NCBI GenBank assembly: GCA_024734495.1
Contig: JALMQS010000225.1
Span: 5,029,226 to 5,093,225, forward strand
Length of the DNA: 64,000 bases
Direction of reading: 5' to 3'
Source of the DNA: Forficula auricularia
Lineage: Eukaryota > Arthropoda > Insecta > Dermaptera > Forficulidae
The notes under the pieces were generated by a model. That model was not told the origin of the DNA and searched no databases. It saw only the letters and a program-made list of their open reading frames with translations. A program made the position numbers and the translations under genes. Position 1 is the first letter of the stretch; the number at the start of each line of letters is the position of its first letter. This document shows positions 44,048-55,993 of this stretch, piece after piece.

Positions 44048-44539
44048 TTATTTTTTTCTTAAAAATTATTTTTCTATATTTTATTCTATTTTTATTAAAA
44101 GGAGGGAAATAGGATTTTTATTTTTTTAAATATTTAAAATCTTTTGTTAAAGGATACGTTCAGAAAGGAATGCACCCTCTCAGGAGAACAATAGTCCTTT
44201 TATTAAGAGTGTGGTTGGAAGGACTGGTTAAGAGTGAACCAATTTTGGTTTTTCTATATAGCTCATAATTCATTGCTGGACTATCAATCTGCAGACACGT
44301 GGTCAAATATTTTCATTCTCCAAAAACCAAAAGTAAGTACCATGCTCTCTAATTATTTTTATTTATCAGTTAAAGGATAGCTTTAATTGAAAAGTTTTTA
44401 TTTTTCCCAGAGTTGTTGAATAATAATAAAGAAACAAAGAGGTTATCCTCTGCTTGATGTAAATAAACATGCACATAAATAAATATCAAATGTATATAAG
44501 ATTATTTATAAATAATATACCGGGTGAGTTTTTTATTTT
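44048..44539. other. Unassigned DNA
   Basis: 44130-44330 is less AT-rich but has no open frame of note. Nothing recognised. Confidence 0.4.
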
Positions 44540-44865
44540 GAGACAGTCTTATAACTAATTAGGAATTAGGAAATTTAAATTATTATTTTAAAACCAACTA
44601 ATAGTTTGTAACAAATGAAATTTATTAAAATTAGGTAATTTAAATTATTATTTTAAAACCCACTAATAGTTTGTAACAAATTAAATTAATTAAAATTAGG
44701 AAATTTAAATTATTATTTTAAAACCCACCAATAGTTTATAACAAATGAAATTTATTAAAATTAAGAAATTTAAATTATTATTTTAAAATCCACTAATAGT
44801 TTGTGACAAATGAAATTGATTAAAATTAGGAAATTTAAATGATTATTTTAAAACCCAGTATTGAA
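44540..44865. repeat. Tandem array of about 64-65-bp units (five copies)
   Basis: Units of AGGAAATTTAAATTATTATT, TTAAAACCCACTAATAGTTT and AACAAATGAAATTTATTAAA. Related to the units at 4490 and 12370. Confidence 0.8.
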
Positions 44866-46129
44866 AATTATTTATCATATTATATCTTGTTATATTAAAC
44901 GAGGAATTCTTGTATACCTAACAGTGAATTATATGAAAAAAAGTTTCAAATAAAAGTTTATTTATATCAGGGGGTAAAGTAAACTACGCTATTGTTTATC
45001 GACCTAGAACAAGCTTTCAAGGGTATTTCGACGTCAGATTATAATTTAAATACTTGAGCATCGATTGGTGGCAAAACGAAATTTATGGACAATATAGTTC
45101 TGGAGATATTAAATTAAGATAGAGTTTTTCAGAATCTCTTATACATTGCACTCTACGGGATATCGGAAAGTTTACGTACACATTTAATTATAATTAAGAA
45201 ACTCTTCTTACTATTGTTATGAAAAACTAAATCAACATTAAACAATAACTAATACATTTTTTAACAAAATTTTAATTTATAGTTACAACACAGTTTCTGA
45301 GATATTAATTAATAAATAATGAAAAATGTATAATGAAAAATTTACACTAAAAACAAGCTGGAAACAACGCATTTATTTAACCTAAAAGTAGTAATTTTTT
45401 GACGTTTTTGTCGCTTCAGCTTTATGTGAACTTTCTATGATAAAATATATACAAACTCGGATAGTTTTGTCAGATTTGTCAAAGGAGCACGGGATTGGCT
45501 AGTAGTGGTACATAAACAGCAAAAAGTTTTGAGCTTATGAATTATGAATCCTTATTGTCTCTTCTATATACTCTAATGCATTAACTTTTTAAGTAGTATT
45601 GTCGTGTAAAAACTGCCTTAAATGTAATATCTATTGAATCAAATTAATCTCATTTACGATTGAAATTCTTATGGATTGACATCGTATTAGTTGGATGGAA
45701 GTTCAGAAACAAAATGATTACACCAGCATTGCCGAGGTTAGGGAATTTCCCTAGGGTGGCAGCCAAAGTGCCGTCGCCAGGGTTGAGCGAGGTGTGGCGA
45801 CCGCCCAACCATCCAAAACTGCAATTGCAAAAATCGGAGTTTTTCTTTAATAAAATGAAAACTACTGATCCTAGGAACTTGATTTATTTCTCATTCTGTA
45901 GGAAATCTTATTGAATTGAACGTTTACTTAGACCACATTTTTTATAAAACTCTTAGATTTATAGATATCCATCATTTCGTCATTTTCCATGAAGATTTTT
46001 AGGATTCGGATCATATCCTGTCAGGAAAATGAAAAATATCTATAAATCTAAGAGTTATAACAAAAAAGTGGTCCAAGTAAACGTTCAAGTCAAAGTAATT
46101 TTCTAGAAAATGAGATAGAAATCAAGTTT
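44866..46129. other. AT-rich DNA with a GC-rich patch at 45725-45810
   Basis: The patch (GAATTTCCCTAGGGTGGC, GTGGCGACCGCCCAACC) stands out in composition and lies within an 84-codon open frame (45660-45914) of unknown nature. No family recognised. Confidence 0.35.
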
Positions 46130-46960
46130 CTAGGATGAGTAGTTTTCAGTTTATGAAGGACAAACTGAGATTTTTTGCGGCATGGGTTACCATTATCCAA
46201 TTAAAATGAAACTTTGTTTAGATTGTAGCAAATTTAATCTAGCTTAAAGATGTATAAAGTCATCTTTGTTGAAAACGTGCTCATTCATGGTCAAAATGGG
46301 AAAAAATCGAAAAAAGTGCGAATTTTAGGGATATTCAAAAGTGGTACTAGGGTTTTTTTGATCCCCATTAAAAAACGAACCACTCAATCAATTTTGCATT
46401 TCTTTTTTTTAATCGACGCGAAAATGTGTCCTCTTTAAATTACTATAGATCGGCTATTTATAAAATATGAATTGTTTTTGTGTTATAAGTGAAAACCTGG
46501 AAAAAGTCCGAAAATTTCGAGGTTTTTCGGCGGCCAAAAATTGTCCCTAAGACTTTCGAGGTCGCAAACTTAGATTTGGTATATACACACCATACCAAAC
46601 GATCCTAGAAAAAATCTTTTCCCGCAATTAATGTACGCTGAACCCCTTCTTTTTACTGGGCTATATATCCTTTTAACTATTGTAACTATATTATAGTATT
46701 CAATATTTACGTTATTATAGGTTCATTTTTCTTGTTTTTTTTTATTTTGAAAATATTATAATTTTCATTTTTAACCCTTCCCCTCCCCCCTTAATTTTGG
46801 GTTGATATGCACCAAAATCTAATCAGCTCTTAATCTTAATGCACCTAAACTACAGGTGAAATTTGGTTTTGATATTCACACTAGTTTTTGAGCTAGATCG
46901 TCCACAAAAATTTATATATGTATGTATAAGTGTATGTTTATTTGCATCAAGCAGAGGACA
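46130..46960 (-). repeat. About 0.9-kb dispersed repeat, inverted partner of 15270-16190
   Basis: Contains, in reverse orientation, the blocks CGACCTCGAAAGTC(T), GATTTGGTATATACACACCA and GAGCTAGCTCG/ATCGTCC of the 15-kb copy. Frames at 46250-46438 lie within it and are not conserved in the partner. Confidence 0.75.
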
Positions 46961-47703
46961 ACCTGTTTGTCTCTATTATTTATCGCAATATTACTATTAT
47001 TGCTAATACAATTTCAACCTCAAATTTTTTTTCGATTGATACATGAAATTTTTTTCCATTTATTTGTTGAAATACTATATATTCAAGGAAATACATTTTT
47101 TTTTTCAAATTTGTTATGACTCTCTACTGATTTTAATGATTTTGTAATTTATTTGAAGAGAAACGCATTTTGCTATAAAAATTGAATTTAATATAAACGT
47201 TTATTTCACATTTTTTGTTAAATGAGATTGATGTGGGTTCTTGGTGAAACATTAAATAAAGTAAAGAAAATTTAAAAGAAACATTTTAGAAACTTGTTAA
47301 AATTTAAAATATAAAATACTAGGTAGGTTTCACATAAATTTATTTATCTGAACCCTACCTATTTTTAAATTTTAAAAAGTTTTGAAAAAATGTTTTCAAA
47401 TTTTTTTTTTACTTTCTTTATTTAACAAATACAAAGTCATATATCTACCAAATTTAAGCTCATGAATTGAGAATTTTTACACTTTTTCTTGATCTTACAC
47501 ACTGATTAGTTTTGACACTATTTCTTTAATCCAGTAGGTTTTTTTTATATTAAATTTTATCAGAATTTCGATTAGTAGTGTAAGCAGCGAAAGTATATTA
47601 AAATCTATTTCTTTTTCATTACATAAATAAATTGAAGAATAATACATAATTTGTATTTTTTGATTTCAAAAAGGACATTCTTCTATATGTTTCAGATCAC
47701 ATA
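46961..47703. other. Upstream region of the LRR-like gene
   Basis: AT-rich. The foldback-family ends GTTCTTGGTGAAACATT and GTAGGTTTCACATAA are at 47240 and 47322. A splice-acceptor-like TTCTTCTATATGTTTCAG ends at 47695, eight bases before the ATG, so an upstream exon and promoter could lie in or beyond this interval; no donor could be identified. Confidence 0.45.
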
Positions 47704-48690
47704 ATGCCCCTTCTACAAAATAAATTGAATGATCGGGACCTGGATAGGATGTTCCAAGTTCTTCTGGAGGGACTGGAAGAAAACGCTGGATTGGATGTGA
47801 AGAAGAAAATTGTAAATTCTATCCTCCCTGTGCATAAATACAAATTGCTGGATAGGTTCCTCTCAGAAGAAAGGCTTAGCGAAGAAATCCTATTGAATTG
47901 TCTGCCTATTTTCCTTGACGAGAATACAAAATATTTCAACTTTGAACGACGTACATATAATCAAACAACTATCAAGACTATTTTGGAAATAATTCCGAGA
48001 TACTCTCCGAATATCGAAACAATCGATTTTCGAGGGTTATCGATCCAAGATGAAAACAAAATGAACTTTAAAACCTTTCTGAAACAAACCACAAGCTTGA
48101 AATATCTCCGGGTAAATTGTCTTCGTAATTACTCTCTAATATATCAACTTTTACTCGAAGAGGATTTTGACTTGCATGATAAGGATGTTCAAATTGGACT
48201 CTTGAAAATTGATTATATAGACGCAATGGGATTGACTGAATCAGAGTGTGCCAAACTTTTAAACCTTCTACCTAATTTGAAAAGTTTAGGCATATCTCAA
48301 CCATTAGGACCACTGGTATCCAGTATTAGTGATGATGATGATCTTGTCAAAAAATTATTTAACCTAATCGAATTTTATTATATAGAAACAAGATTAAGTA
48401 CTTTAGAAAGATTAATTAAATTTTGTCCAAAAACAAACAAGATTTATCTATGGCATCCACAACAAAATGTGATCGAAAATCTACAGAAATTTCCATTACT
48501 CACGGAAATACAAATAGATTATGTGAATCCCAATGCTTTTGGTGATATAATTAATTTACTAAAAGAAATTGGGAAACAAATTAAAATTTTGATTTTAATT
48601 ACCCCTGTCCAGTTCGAACCTGATAGAAATATTATCCATCAGTTCTGCCCTGAATTAATTACATTACGAATTATTCCTAAAAATCAGTGA
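47704..48690 (+). CDS. LRR-like protein, function unknown (328 aa)
   Basis: This is the only long intact reading frame in the window. The first ~95 residues are charged and helical-looking (KLNDRDLDRMFQVLLEGLEE, then a KLLDRFL/RLSEEILLNCLPIF stretch). From about residue 100 the text has irregular leucine-rich spacing typical of F-box/LRR-type solenoids: SPNIETIDFRGLSIQ, TTSLKYLRVNCLRN, LLNLLPNLKSLGIS, RLIKFCPKTNKIYLW, KFPLLTEIQIDYV, FCPELITLRII. No F-box, signal peptide or membrane segment is evident. There is no in-frame stop or intron signature inside, and the upstream acceptor at 47694-47695 makes this a plausible last coding exon. AATAAA at 48878-48883 fits a poly(A) signal. It may be a member of a lineage-expanded LRR family. 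Substrate or partner cannot be inferred. An upstream exon could add residues to the N-terminus. Confidence 0.8.
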   Translation: MPLLQNKLNDRDLDRMFQVLLEGLEENAGLDVKKKIVNSILPVHKYKLLDRFLSEERLSEEILLNCLPIFLDENTKYFNFERRTYNQTTIKTILEIIPRYSPNIETIDFRGLSIQDENKMNFKTFLKQTTSLKYLRVNCLRNYSLIYQLLLEEDFDLHDKDVQIGLLKIDYIDAMGLTESECAKLLNLLPNLKSLGISQPLGPLVSSISDDDDLVKKLFNLIEFYYIETRLSTLERLIKFCPKTNKIYLWHPQQNVIENLQKFPLLTEIQIDYVNPNAFGDIINLLKEIGKQIKILILITPVQFEPDRNIIHQFCPELITLRIIPKNQ

Positions 48691-48773
48691 TATATTAAAA
48701 TTAATCAAATTATGTTCAACTATTAAGATGACTTCAAAATCTCTCCTAACCAAAAAATTATTTTCTTATAAGG

Positions 48774-48796
48774 AGGGGGGGGGGGGGGGGGGCCCC
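48774..48796. repeat. Homopolymer G run in the LRR gene 3' region
   Basis: About 20 consecutive G followed by CCCC, lying between the stop codon and the poly(A) signal. It could fold as a quadruplex in the mRNA but may vary in length or be an assembly-sensitive site. Confidence 0.8.
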
Positions 48797-48877
48797 TTAC
48801 TTTACTGAATAATTTATTTTTGTTATTCTTAATATTAATTCCACTTTAACTCATTCATTTGTAATCAATTTGTGATC

Positions 48878-48883
48878 AATAAA
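48878..48883 (+). promoter_or_regulatory. Candidate poly(A) signal for the LRR-like gene
   Basis: Canonical AATAAA about 190 bp after the stop codon, followed by TTTT and GT-containing sequence. Confidence 0.5.
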
Positions 48884-48899
48884 ATAATTTTATTTCATG

Positions 48900-51800
48900 T
48901 ATTTTTCTGTTACTTTTTATTTTAGAATTTCAATTATTTCTTCTTTGGATATACTTGTAGTATTTCTTTTCAATAATTATCAAGATTTTTTTTTAATATT
49001 AGATATAAATATATGAATAAGATAATAAAAATTTCTAAAGTTTTGTTTTTACTTTGAGTTAAAATTTTTATTCTTAATTAATAATAGCCAAGCCAAATAA
49101 TAATATTAGACTTCCGCTGAACAAGCTGGAAATAATTTTAATCTACGTTATAGGCTTCCCAAATATGTAAACACTAAAATTTTTAACATTTAGGGAAAGC
49201 GATGTACGTTTATAAAACATATTTAAAATTATAAGGGTTTAGAATTGGTGGTGTTTCACATACAAAAATTAAAAATGGGTTAAAAATCCGAAATATAGAG
49301 TATTTAATAAGCCCAAATTTTACTTCAATTTTTATTTGTGAAACACAACCAATTCCAATCCCTTATGATTATAACTGAAATATTTTGATGTCTGCTATTT
49401 GGTATCATGAATAAAACACTGCTTAAGCCATTACAATTTTAATGTTGATAAATAATTTTCAAACATGATTTTTTTCTGATGTTAGATAGTTTGTTTAAAT
49501 TTCGTTACTCAAGAACGGAAGCTTGTTCAAAATTTGTTCTAGAATCATTTTGTAACTATATTATTTTAAAATGAAGTTAAAGGAGGCAATAAAAGAGTGT
49601 CTTCTTATGGAAAAATTTAAATTCATTTATAAAAAGATATAGTTTCGAGAACTTTGTAAAAGTGTAAAAATATTTATGTCAAATTTGATTAATAAAAACA
49701 GTTTACCAAAAATAGTACTGAGATCTAATGTGCTGCAAAGTTCAAAATCATAAATTTATTAAATGAGTCGAGAATATCAATTAAAACGCATGTTTTCATT
49801 TTACATGCCCATCTATATTAATTCATTTCACATTTTTAATTGAAATTATTTTCCTAAAATTTGAGGATTATCTCTATTATCTTAAAATCTATTATCTTAA
49901 AAAAAATGCTACCTGCTTTTGTGAAGAAGTGTTCTTTGTTTGTTGGCCTGACCATTTTAACCCTTTTCATTATTGCTTGACCCTTTTAGGAGCTTTGAAT
50001 AAAAGTGAAAAATGAAATTTATTTTAAATTGATGATACTATATCAGGTGCATCCGAGGGAGTGTGATAAATATGTGTTCAAAATTTCATCTCAATCGGAT
50101 AAATAGTGTCGAAGTCCATTAAAGCCAACCAACCCAGATTGATTTTTATATATATAGATAGAAGATAGATAGATAAGAAAATATAATTTCGCCCTCTTAT
50201 ATCGAAAAAAATTATATTTTCCACCCTGTCTCGAGAGGGAAAATTTTACATAGGGTATCTCCTTATGAGATATTTTTGAATTTTGTTGGAAAATTAAAAG
50301 TTTAATTCCCGTGAAATTATACTTAATTACAATCGAAAAATGGAAATATTTTGGCACCAGAACGCATCAATTCCGTTCTTGTGTAATCATGGGAGCATAT
50401 TCTTACACACACACAAATAAACAAATAATTCACAAAGACATATAATCAAAAAAAAATCCTGATTAAAAATATTTTTTTTTTTACACGTTCCACTCATTTC
50501 TAAAACCTAAATAAATAAATCTATAATATAGATTATATTATAATAAAATGAATTTCTGTTTCTTTGTAAGCGCAGACTTCTGAATGTTTGGACCGATTTG
50601 GCTAATTTTTTTTTAAATCTTGTAAAAGTTGCCCGGAAAATTGGAAAATTCAGGAAAACTAAAAAAAAATTCAGGTTAGCCAACATAGCTTGCCAAACAA
50701 TAAAAGAACTAAACTAGCAAAAACAAGTGTTGGCAGCCCTGTTTGTTCGATTTTTGGAGTGTCATTCATTCTCAATAGTTCTAACCACATTATCGTTGAA
50801 GAAGAATTTAATACTGCAACAAAGATTTAAAACTATCTATTTTTTTAAAGTACATTTAAAAACCAAAAATTAAAAAAAAATCGTCATGATAACTAAATTT
50901 TTGAAAAGTTATGGTTATTTAAAAAGCTATTTTTTTTTCAAAAATTCCTAACTTTTGGGTTGGGTGAAAAATTTGAAAAAAATTTTGGAAACCGTCTTTA
51001 ATAGGTAGAAAAAAATAAAAGTTTCTGCCAAGCTTTTTGATTATATAGCTATATAGATGAAAAATATTTAATTTAAAATAAAATATGTTATTTAAAAATC
51101 ATTTTTATTAAAAATACCCTTTGGAAATCTCACCTCATATTTTTCTATTGCATTTAAGACCTTCAGCTATTTCAAAAGAATTAAGCCTTTTGGCTTTTGT
51201 ATTCATTTCAATATTATTTATTTATTTCAAAGTTATTATAGGATTATTGAAACTATACTAACTAAACTAACTGAACGGAATTAATTAGCTTTTGGAATTT
51301 CTTTTAAAAATATATTTTAAAGATTAAAACCAAAATTCAATTAGCCCGTAGAATTCTTTAAATAAAACAAAATCATTTGAAAACCCATTGTTATATTGTT
51401 TTGAAATCTAGAAAATTTCAGCCTATTGAAATTATTAAAAACCTATTTTGAACCTAATTAAACCTAAATTTTCTATAATCTAATAATAAACTTTAAAAGT
51501 TTATTATTTTTAATTTTTTAATTCGGATAATTCTCCCCAAATGACGATTTTTACCCTTATTTATTGAATTTTTACAAGACAAAAAACTTTATTTTATTTT
51601 AAGTTGAAAGGTTTTTTTGCCGAATAATTGAGTAGCAGAAGGGGACAATAAAAATATTGCCTTCTGCTGAAAAAATAAATTTTTAAATTCATTCATAAAG
51701 AGATATACTTTGTCCTCTTCATCAATCTATTATATTTTTTTTTTTACTTAGAGAAAGTGGTGTAGGTTTTAGGTGAAACATGATATTAATTAATAAAGTA

Positions 51801-51925
51801 AAGGGTCTGTAGTTTCACTGTGAAACTACACACCCTTTACTTTATTAATCTATTACAATTGATTCACAAGTGTTGATATATGAAAGTGTTCTTTACACGT
51901 GTATAAAACATCAATAAAACAGCCA
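48900..51925. other. AT-rich DNA with foldbacks and TE ends, no gene
   Basis: 49232-49372 is a foldback (GGTTTAGAATTGGTGGTGTT mirrored by AACACAACCAATTCCAATCC). 49580-49660 and 51635-51700 carry the GAGGCAATAAAAGAGTGTC family. 49990-50160 is a Helitron-like 5' region on the minus strand. 50520-50620 has a TTTCTGTTTCTTTGTAAGCG segment of TE type. 51740-51850 contains a short GTGAAACTACA foldback. Confidence 0.5.
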
Positions 51926-51993
51926 CGTGGGGGTCCAGGGGGCAAAGCCCCCTGGCTAGGAAAGGGCCCGCCGAAGGCGGGCGTTGAAGCTAA
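51926..51993 (+). mobile_element. Helitron-type 3' terminus (hairpins then CTAA)
   Basis: CCAGGGGGCAAAGCCCCCTGG (10-bp stem less one) is followed by a second hairpin GCCCGCC GAA GGCGGGC and then GTTGAAGCTAA before T. A hairpin close to CTRR meets the Helitron 3' rule. A second, mutated copy is at 54390-54456. Confidence 0.6.
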
Positions 51994-53393
51994 TAGCTAA
52001 ATAAAATCAACGACCCCCTGCCTTTCTGCTGGATTTGCTTTCTAACGTTACAAATAATTTTATATATAAATTAGAATGTAGTTAAAAAAATAGTAAGTAA
52101 ATGAAATCGAAATACTTTTGGCATGTTAATAAATAAGGTGTGTTCTGGGAACGATTATAAGCCAGACCAGGGGAGATTTCATTGAAATAGGCAGGCCATT
52201 TACTATAAAGATAAACTGCCTCGGAATTGGATCTGTGCCTGCTGAGCCTGAGCGATTACAGCTGCTCTTTTCTTTCTCAAATGACATCTTGTTCTTCTTA
52301 TACTCATTTTTTTAATCCCTTTAGTCTATTTTTTATTGTTTTTCTAGAGACAAGTTGAAAAGTTAAAACAAAAAAAAATATAGAAATAATTATTAATAGA
52401 ATTTTCATACATAAATAGATTGGGTTGTTTTTCATCAATGTGGAGGAAAAAGTGAAAACTTTTTCAAGAATCGGTACCCTTGCCAACTAGAGCCGCAATG
52501 GTAATATACTTAAATATGATAAACTATTAGAAATTTATTTTTTATTTTAATTATCTCGAGAAAAAGATGACATTTTCTACATTTTGGAACAGTAGCCGAA
52601 AAATCATATTCACTCTCTATAATAAAAAAAACTATATCTAAAATAGTTCCTTTATTAGTTTTTTTTAATTAGAGCACCTTATAATTTTGTAAATCAAAGG
52701 TAAAATTATATATACATATTTAGTTTATGACTAATGGATATCTGAATGTTTTGATCAAACCAAGATGGCGGACTGTATGTGAAGACGTAGGCAGTTTACA
52801 CTTTTTTAGCCAAAACAAAACAAGATTTAAACCTATGAGTGTAATATTTAGAGCGATATATATGTAAGATGAATTCATCTCCCAGGGTAGCCAATTTACC
52901 CAGACATATAATTTAAAATAATTCCTTCTCTGATAGATGACTACCTCTTGTGAATTTCACGTTATATGAATGTTTCTATCTAATAATTCGAAATTTGGCA
53001 TACATGGTATTAAAAGCTTCCCATTAAGACTAAATTTCATCTTTATTTGCACATTAATAATTGGCCAGTCTTAGATAAATTTTTCTAAATTTTTAAATTT
53101 AATTTTTCTGCTAAGTTTTACTGCTAATGCTGTTAATATTAAGCAACCCCTCACCCTTACTATCTTCGATCTCAATATGTTGTGGGTGTTCTTAATATTA
53201 ATATTAATTTTTTTTTTTTGTATTATCAATTGTATGTACTAAAATTGTTTATTTGATTTTTTCTTCAGGTTAGATTTTTATATTGTTTATATTGTTTTTT
53301 TTATTTTATTTTTATATTGTTTATATTGTTTTTCTTTTATCGTTGACAAACTTAAAATTAATTGACACGATTTTGTTTTAGCAGAGTTGTTGA
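51994..53393. other. AT-rich DNA, no gene
   Basis: 52140-52260 is somewhat less AT-rich; 52740-52800 is unassigned. A few short frames are not supported. Confidence 0.4.
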
Positions 53394-53577
53394 TTATTAG
53401 ATAAAAATACTTGGTAGGTTTCACATTTAGATATAAAAAAATAAAACGAATTTATTTTTGGAGAATCTTTAATCTCGATATATATATTTCGGGTGATTAA
53501 AGAATCTCCAAAAATAAATTCGTTTTATTTTTTTATATCTTAATGTGAAACCTACCAAGTATTTTTATCTAATAATT
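53394..53577. repeat. Near-perfect foldback of 184 bp
   Basis: TTATTAGATAAAAATACTTG and GGTAGGTTTCACATTTAGAT are mirrored by their complements at 53540-53577. The centre reads CTCGATATATATATTTCGGG, i.e. the CCCGAAATATATATATCGAG part of the hammerhead family, with the CTGANGA box deleted. Confidence 0.8.
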
Positions 53578-54179
53578 TTAAAAAATGTTTAACCAAGTAC
53601 CAACACCAAATTCCTTAAAAGAGTTGTTGATTCATAAAGAGAAATCAATGAGCTTGTCTTTTGTGATTTCTCATGAACTTAAAATTACTTATTTTCTGTC
53701 GTTTATGGTATATTGTAGAATTTACATTATAATGCTTTTATTTGACTGTTTCCTAATTAATTTTTTTTGTTTATCAGATGTCTTCTAACTTACGTTTTTA
53801 GCTATATAACGATTTGATATTTTGACCCCAGAAGGGGGTTTGGGGGGCGCACGAATGAAATTTATCAAATAACTCCTAAACTATTAACTCTACCGCAAAT
53901 TTTTCATGAGCAAACTTGTAGGGGATGTGATTTCTGCCAACTTTTGTTTAAAAATATTCCCCAAAAAACCACCCAAAAAAGAGGGGGTGGGGGGTGGGGG
54001 GCAAAATATGAAAATTCTTGCTCTTTGACCAAACTCATCCAAATTTTGTATACATAATCTGTAGACAACCTCTTTGTTTCTCTTTGTGAATAAACAACTC
54101 CGCTACTCTCAGCAAAACAAAAACTGTTCAATTAAACATAATCTGTGGGTCACTAGAAGGCTAGAAATGAAAAATCTGG
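53578..54179. other. TE-derived DNA, no gene
   Basis: 53860-53945 resembles a Helitron/TE 5' segment (AAATAACTCCTAAACTATTA) also present near 40930. 53990-54180 belongs to the AACCAAATTTTGTATACATA family. The frame at 53904-54131 (minus) falls within this repeat. Confidence 0.5.
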
Positions 54180-54456
54180 GCACGGGGGGAGGGGGAACGG
54201 GGGGTATTTGCAGGGTGGAGTGGAGGGTTTAGGTGAGGGTCCAGAGGCGTAGTGGGGTGGGTGCGGGGTGGAGGTCACTCGGTGGGGTGGTGCAGTGAGG
54301 AGTGAGGGTTCAGGTGAAGATCCAGAGGCTTAGTCGGATGGTGCGGGGTGTGGGAGGTGCTGGGTGGGATATGAGGGTGGGGTACGTGGGTTGGGGGTCC
54401 AGGGGGCGTGCCTCCTGGCTAGTAAGAGAGCCGCCGAAGGCGGGCCTTGCAGCTAG
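54180..54456 (+). mobile_element. Helitron-like 3' region, G-rich with CTAG end
   Basis: A strongly G-rich stretch with an approximately 70-bp internal duplication (TCCAGAGGCGTAGTGGGGTG and TCCAGAGGCTTAGTCGGATG) leads to GGGTCCAGGGGGCGTGCCTC, a hairpin GCCGCC GAA GGCGGGC and CTTGCAGCTAG (54446-54456) before T. Same terminal pattern as 51926-51993. The 113-codon frame starting at 54302 is a by-product of the G-rich sequence. Confidence 0.6.
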
Positions 54457-55044
54457 TTATGTTAATAAAAAACGTATCAAGTTAAAAACTTTTGAACTTT
54501 CTGAGGCTTTTATTGCACGTTTTGAGATTTTTATTGCACACTTGAAAGATTTTTACTGCACGAAAATCCGGTCTTTAGTCATACTCATACCTCGTATCGA
54601 GCGGCGACGTCAGGCGTCGCTTTTCTATTCAAATCGATTTTAAGTATCCAAAATGGAAATTGAATTAAATGAAAATCCATCTTTTCTCCCGTCGCTTCTC
54701 ATTCAATCTTGTCTTTTCTATCTTTCCATTGAGAGACATTTTTTGTGGCCTTTGTTAACAAAAGACCATATCGGGTTTCTTGGCCGTTTGGCGCCTCGCC
54801 ATCGCCACTTCTCTTCCGGTTCTCTCGGCCACTGAATCATGAGGCTCTTCCGGTCACAGGGGAGATGAAAGATCACTGCGCTTAATAAAATTGAAACTTT
54901 GTCTTGCGCGCCTAACATCAATTGATCAAAACTTTGCTAATTAATTATGACAAATAAATTAAATGGAATCTGCTCGCTTGTCAATAGGCCAGTGAAATTA
55001 TTTTCCCATTCATTTTTCAAATTAAAGATTCTTAATTAAAATAT
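54457..55044. other. Unassigned, less AT-rich stretch
   Basis: 54570-54900 has balanced composition and overlapping open frames on both strands (60-67 codons), none recognised. Confidence 0.35.
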
Positions 55045-55343
55045 TTAAGGAGGTCCTTTCGCTCCAGTTGAGTCAAAAGAAGTGTAGTATCTAATATTTA
55101 ATAAAATAAGTTAAAATACAAATGAAAAATAATAGAATTAAAAAATAAAAAGTATGTAAGCCGTAAATGTTTGAAATAAAAATAATGATAAAAAAAAAAA
55201 TCAAAAGTTAGCTTGATTTATTCAAATCAGCTGATAATAAGTCTTGTATGATTTGGCAATGCGTTGTATTAATACTGTTTATGTTTACAATACAAACATA
55301 TGTGATTTTTTAAAGTAAATTCGTCGGCCAATCATATATTTTT

Positions 55344-55993
55344 AACCGACTTCAAAAAAGGAGGAGGTTCTCTATTCGACTGAATTTTTTTTTTGTGTCT
55401 ATGTTACATCATATCTCCGCCAATTGTGAACTGATTTTGAGAACAATTTTGCATTGGGTTCAGTCTAGCTTCCGATTGGTCCCGTTTTTTTTCATTGGTA
55501 TTAGACCTTTTTTGTTAGGTTTGTTCAGGCCTAACTTCTTTGTTTATGAACCGATTTCGATGATTCTTTTTTTATCCGAAAGGGGGTATCTTAAAGATGG
55601 TGCCATATTAATTTGGTCAAGTTCTGATGATATGATCACTATTAATAACATCACTAAAAAGAGAAAAAAAAATTAAATACAACAAATAAAATACACTAAA
55701 AAGTATAAAATAATTATTATCTTATTTAGTTACAACTAGACGACGAAATATTAACATGAAATTACTTTTTGAAGTCGGTGACAAACATATACATTTTATG
55801 AATCGCACTTGACGGATCTTACTTAGTAGGTATAGTTTGTTTGGCACCGACTTCAAAAAGTAATTTCATGTTAATATTTCGACGTTTAGTTGTAACTAAA
55901 TAAGATAATTATTTTATACCTTTTAGCGGATTTTATTTTATTTTTAAGTTATTATTATTTTATTTGTTGCATTTAAGTTTTTTGAAGTCGGTT
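55344..55993 (+). mobile_element. Complete ACCGACTTC MITE
   Basis: Ends AACCGACTTCAAAAAAGGAG and TTTTTTGAAGTCGGTT. The left half contains CTATTCGACTGA, ATATCTCCGCCAATTGTGAA and TTCAGGCCTAACTTC; the right half is a foldback (ACTAGACGACGAAATATTAA mirrored by TTAATATTTCGACGTTTAGT). Similar ACCGACTTCAAAAAAGGAGG repeats are widespread in insect genomes. Partial copies at 30317, 34342 and 43500. Confidence 0.8.

Noticed and set aside
45660..45914. 84-codon frame over a GC-rich patch
   Set aside because: No recognised motif, splice context or conserved copy to support it.
54302..54643. 113-codon open frame
   Set aside because: Lies in G-rich Helitron-like sequence and crosses its 3' terminus; no protein character.
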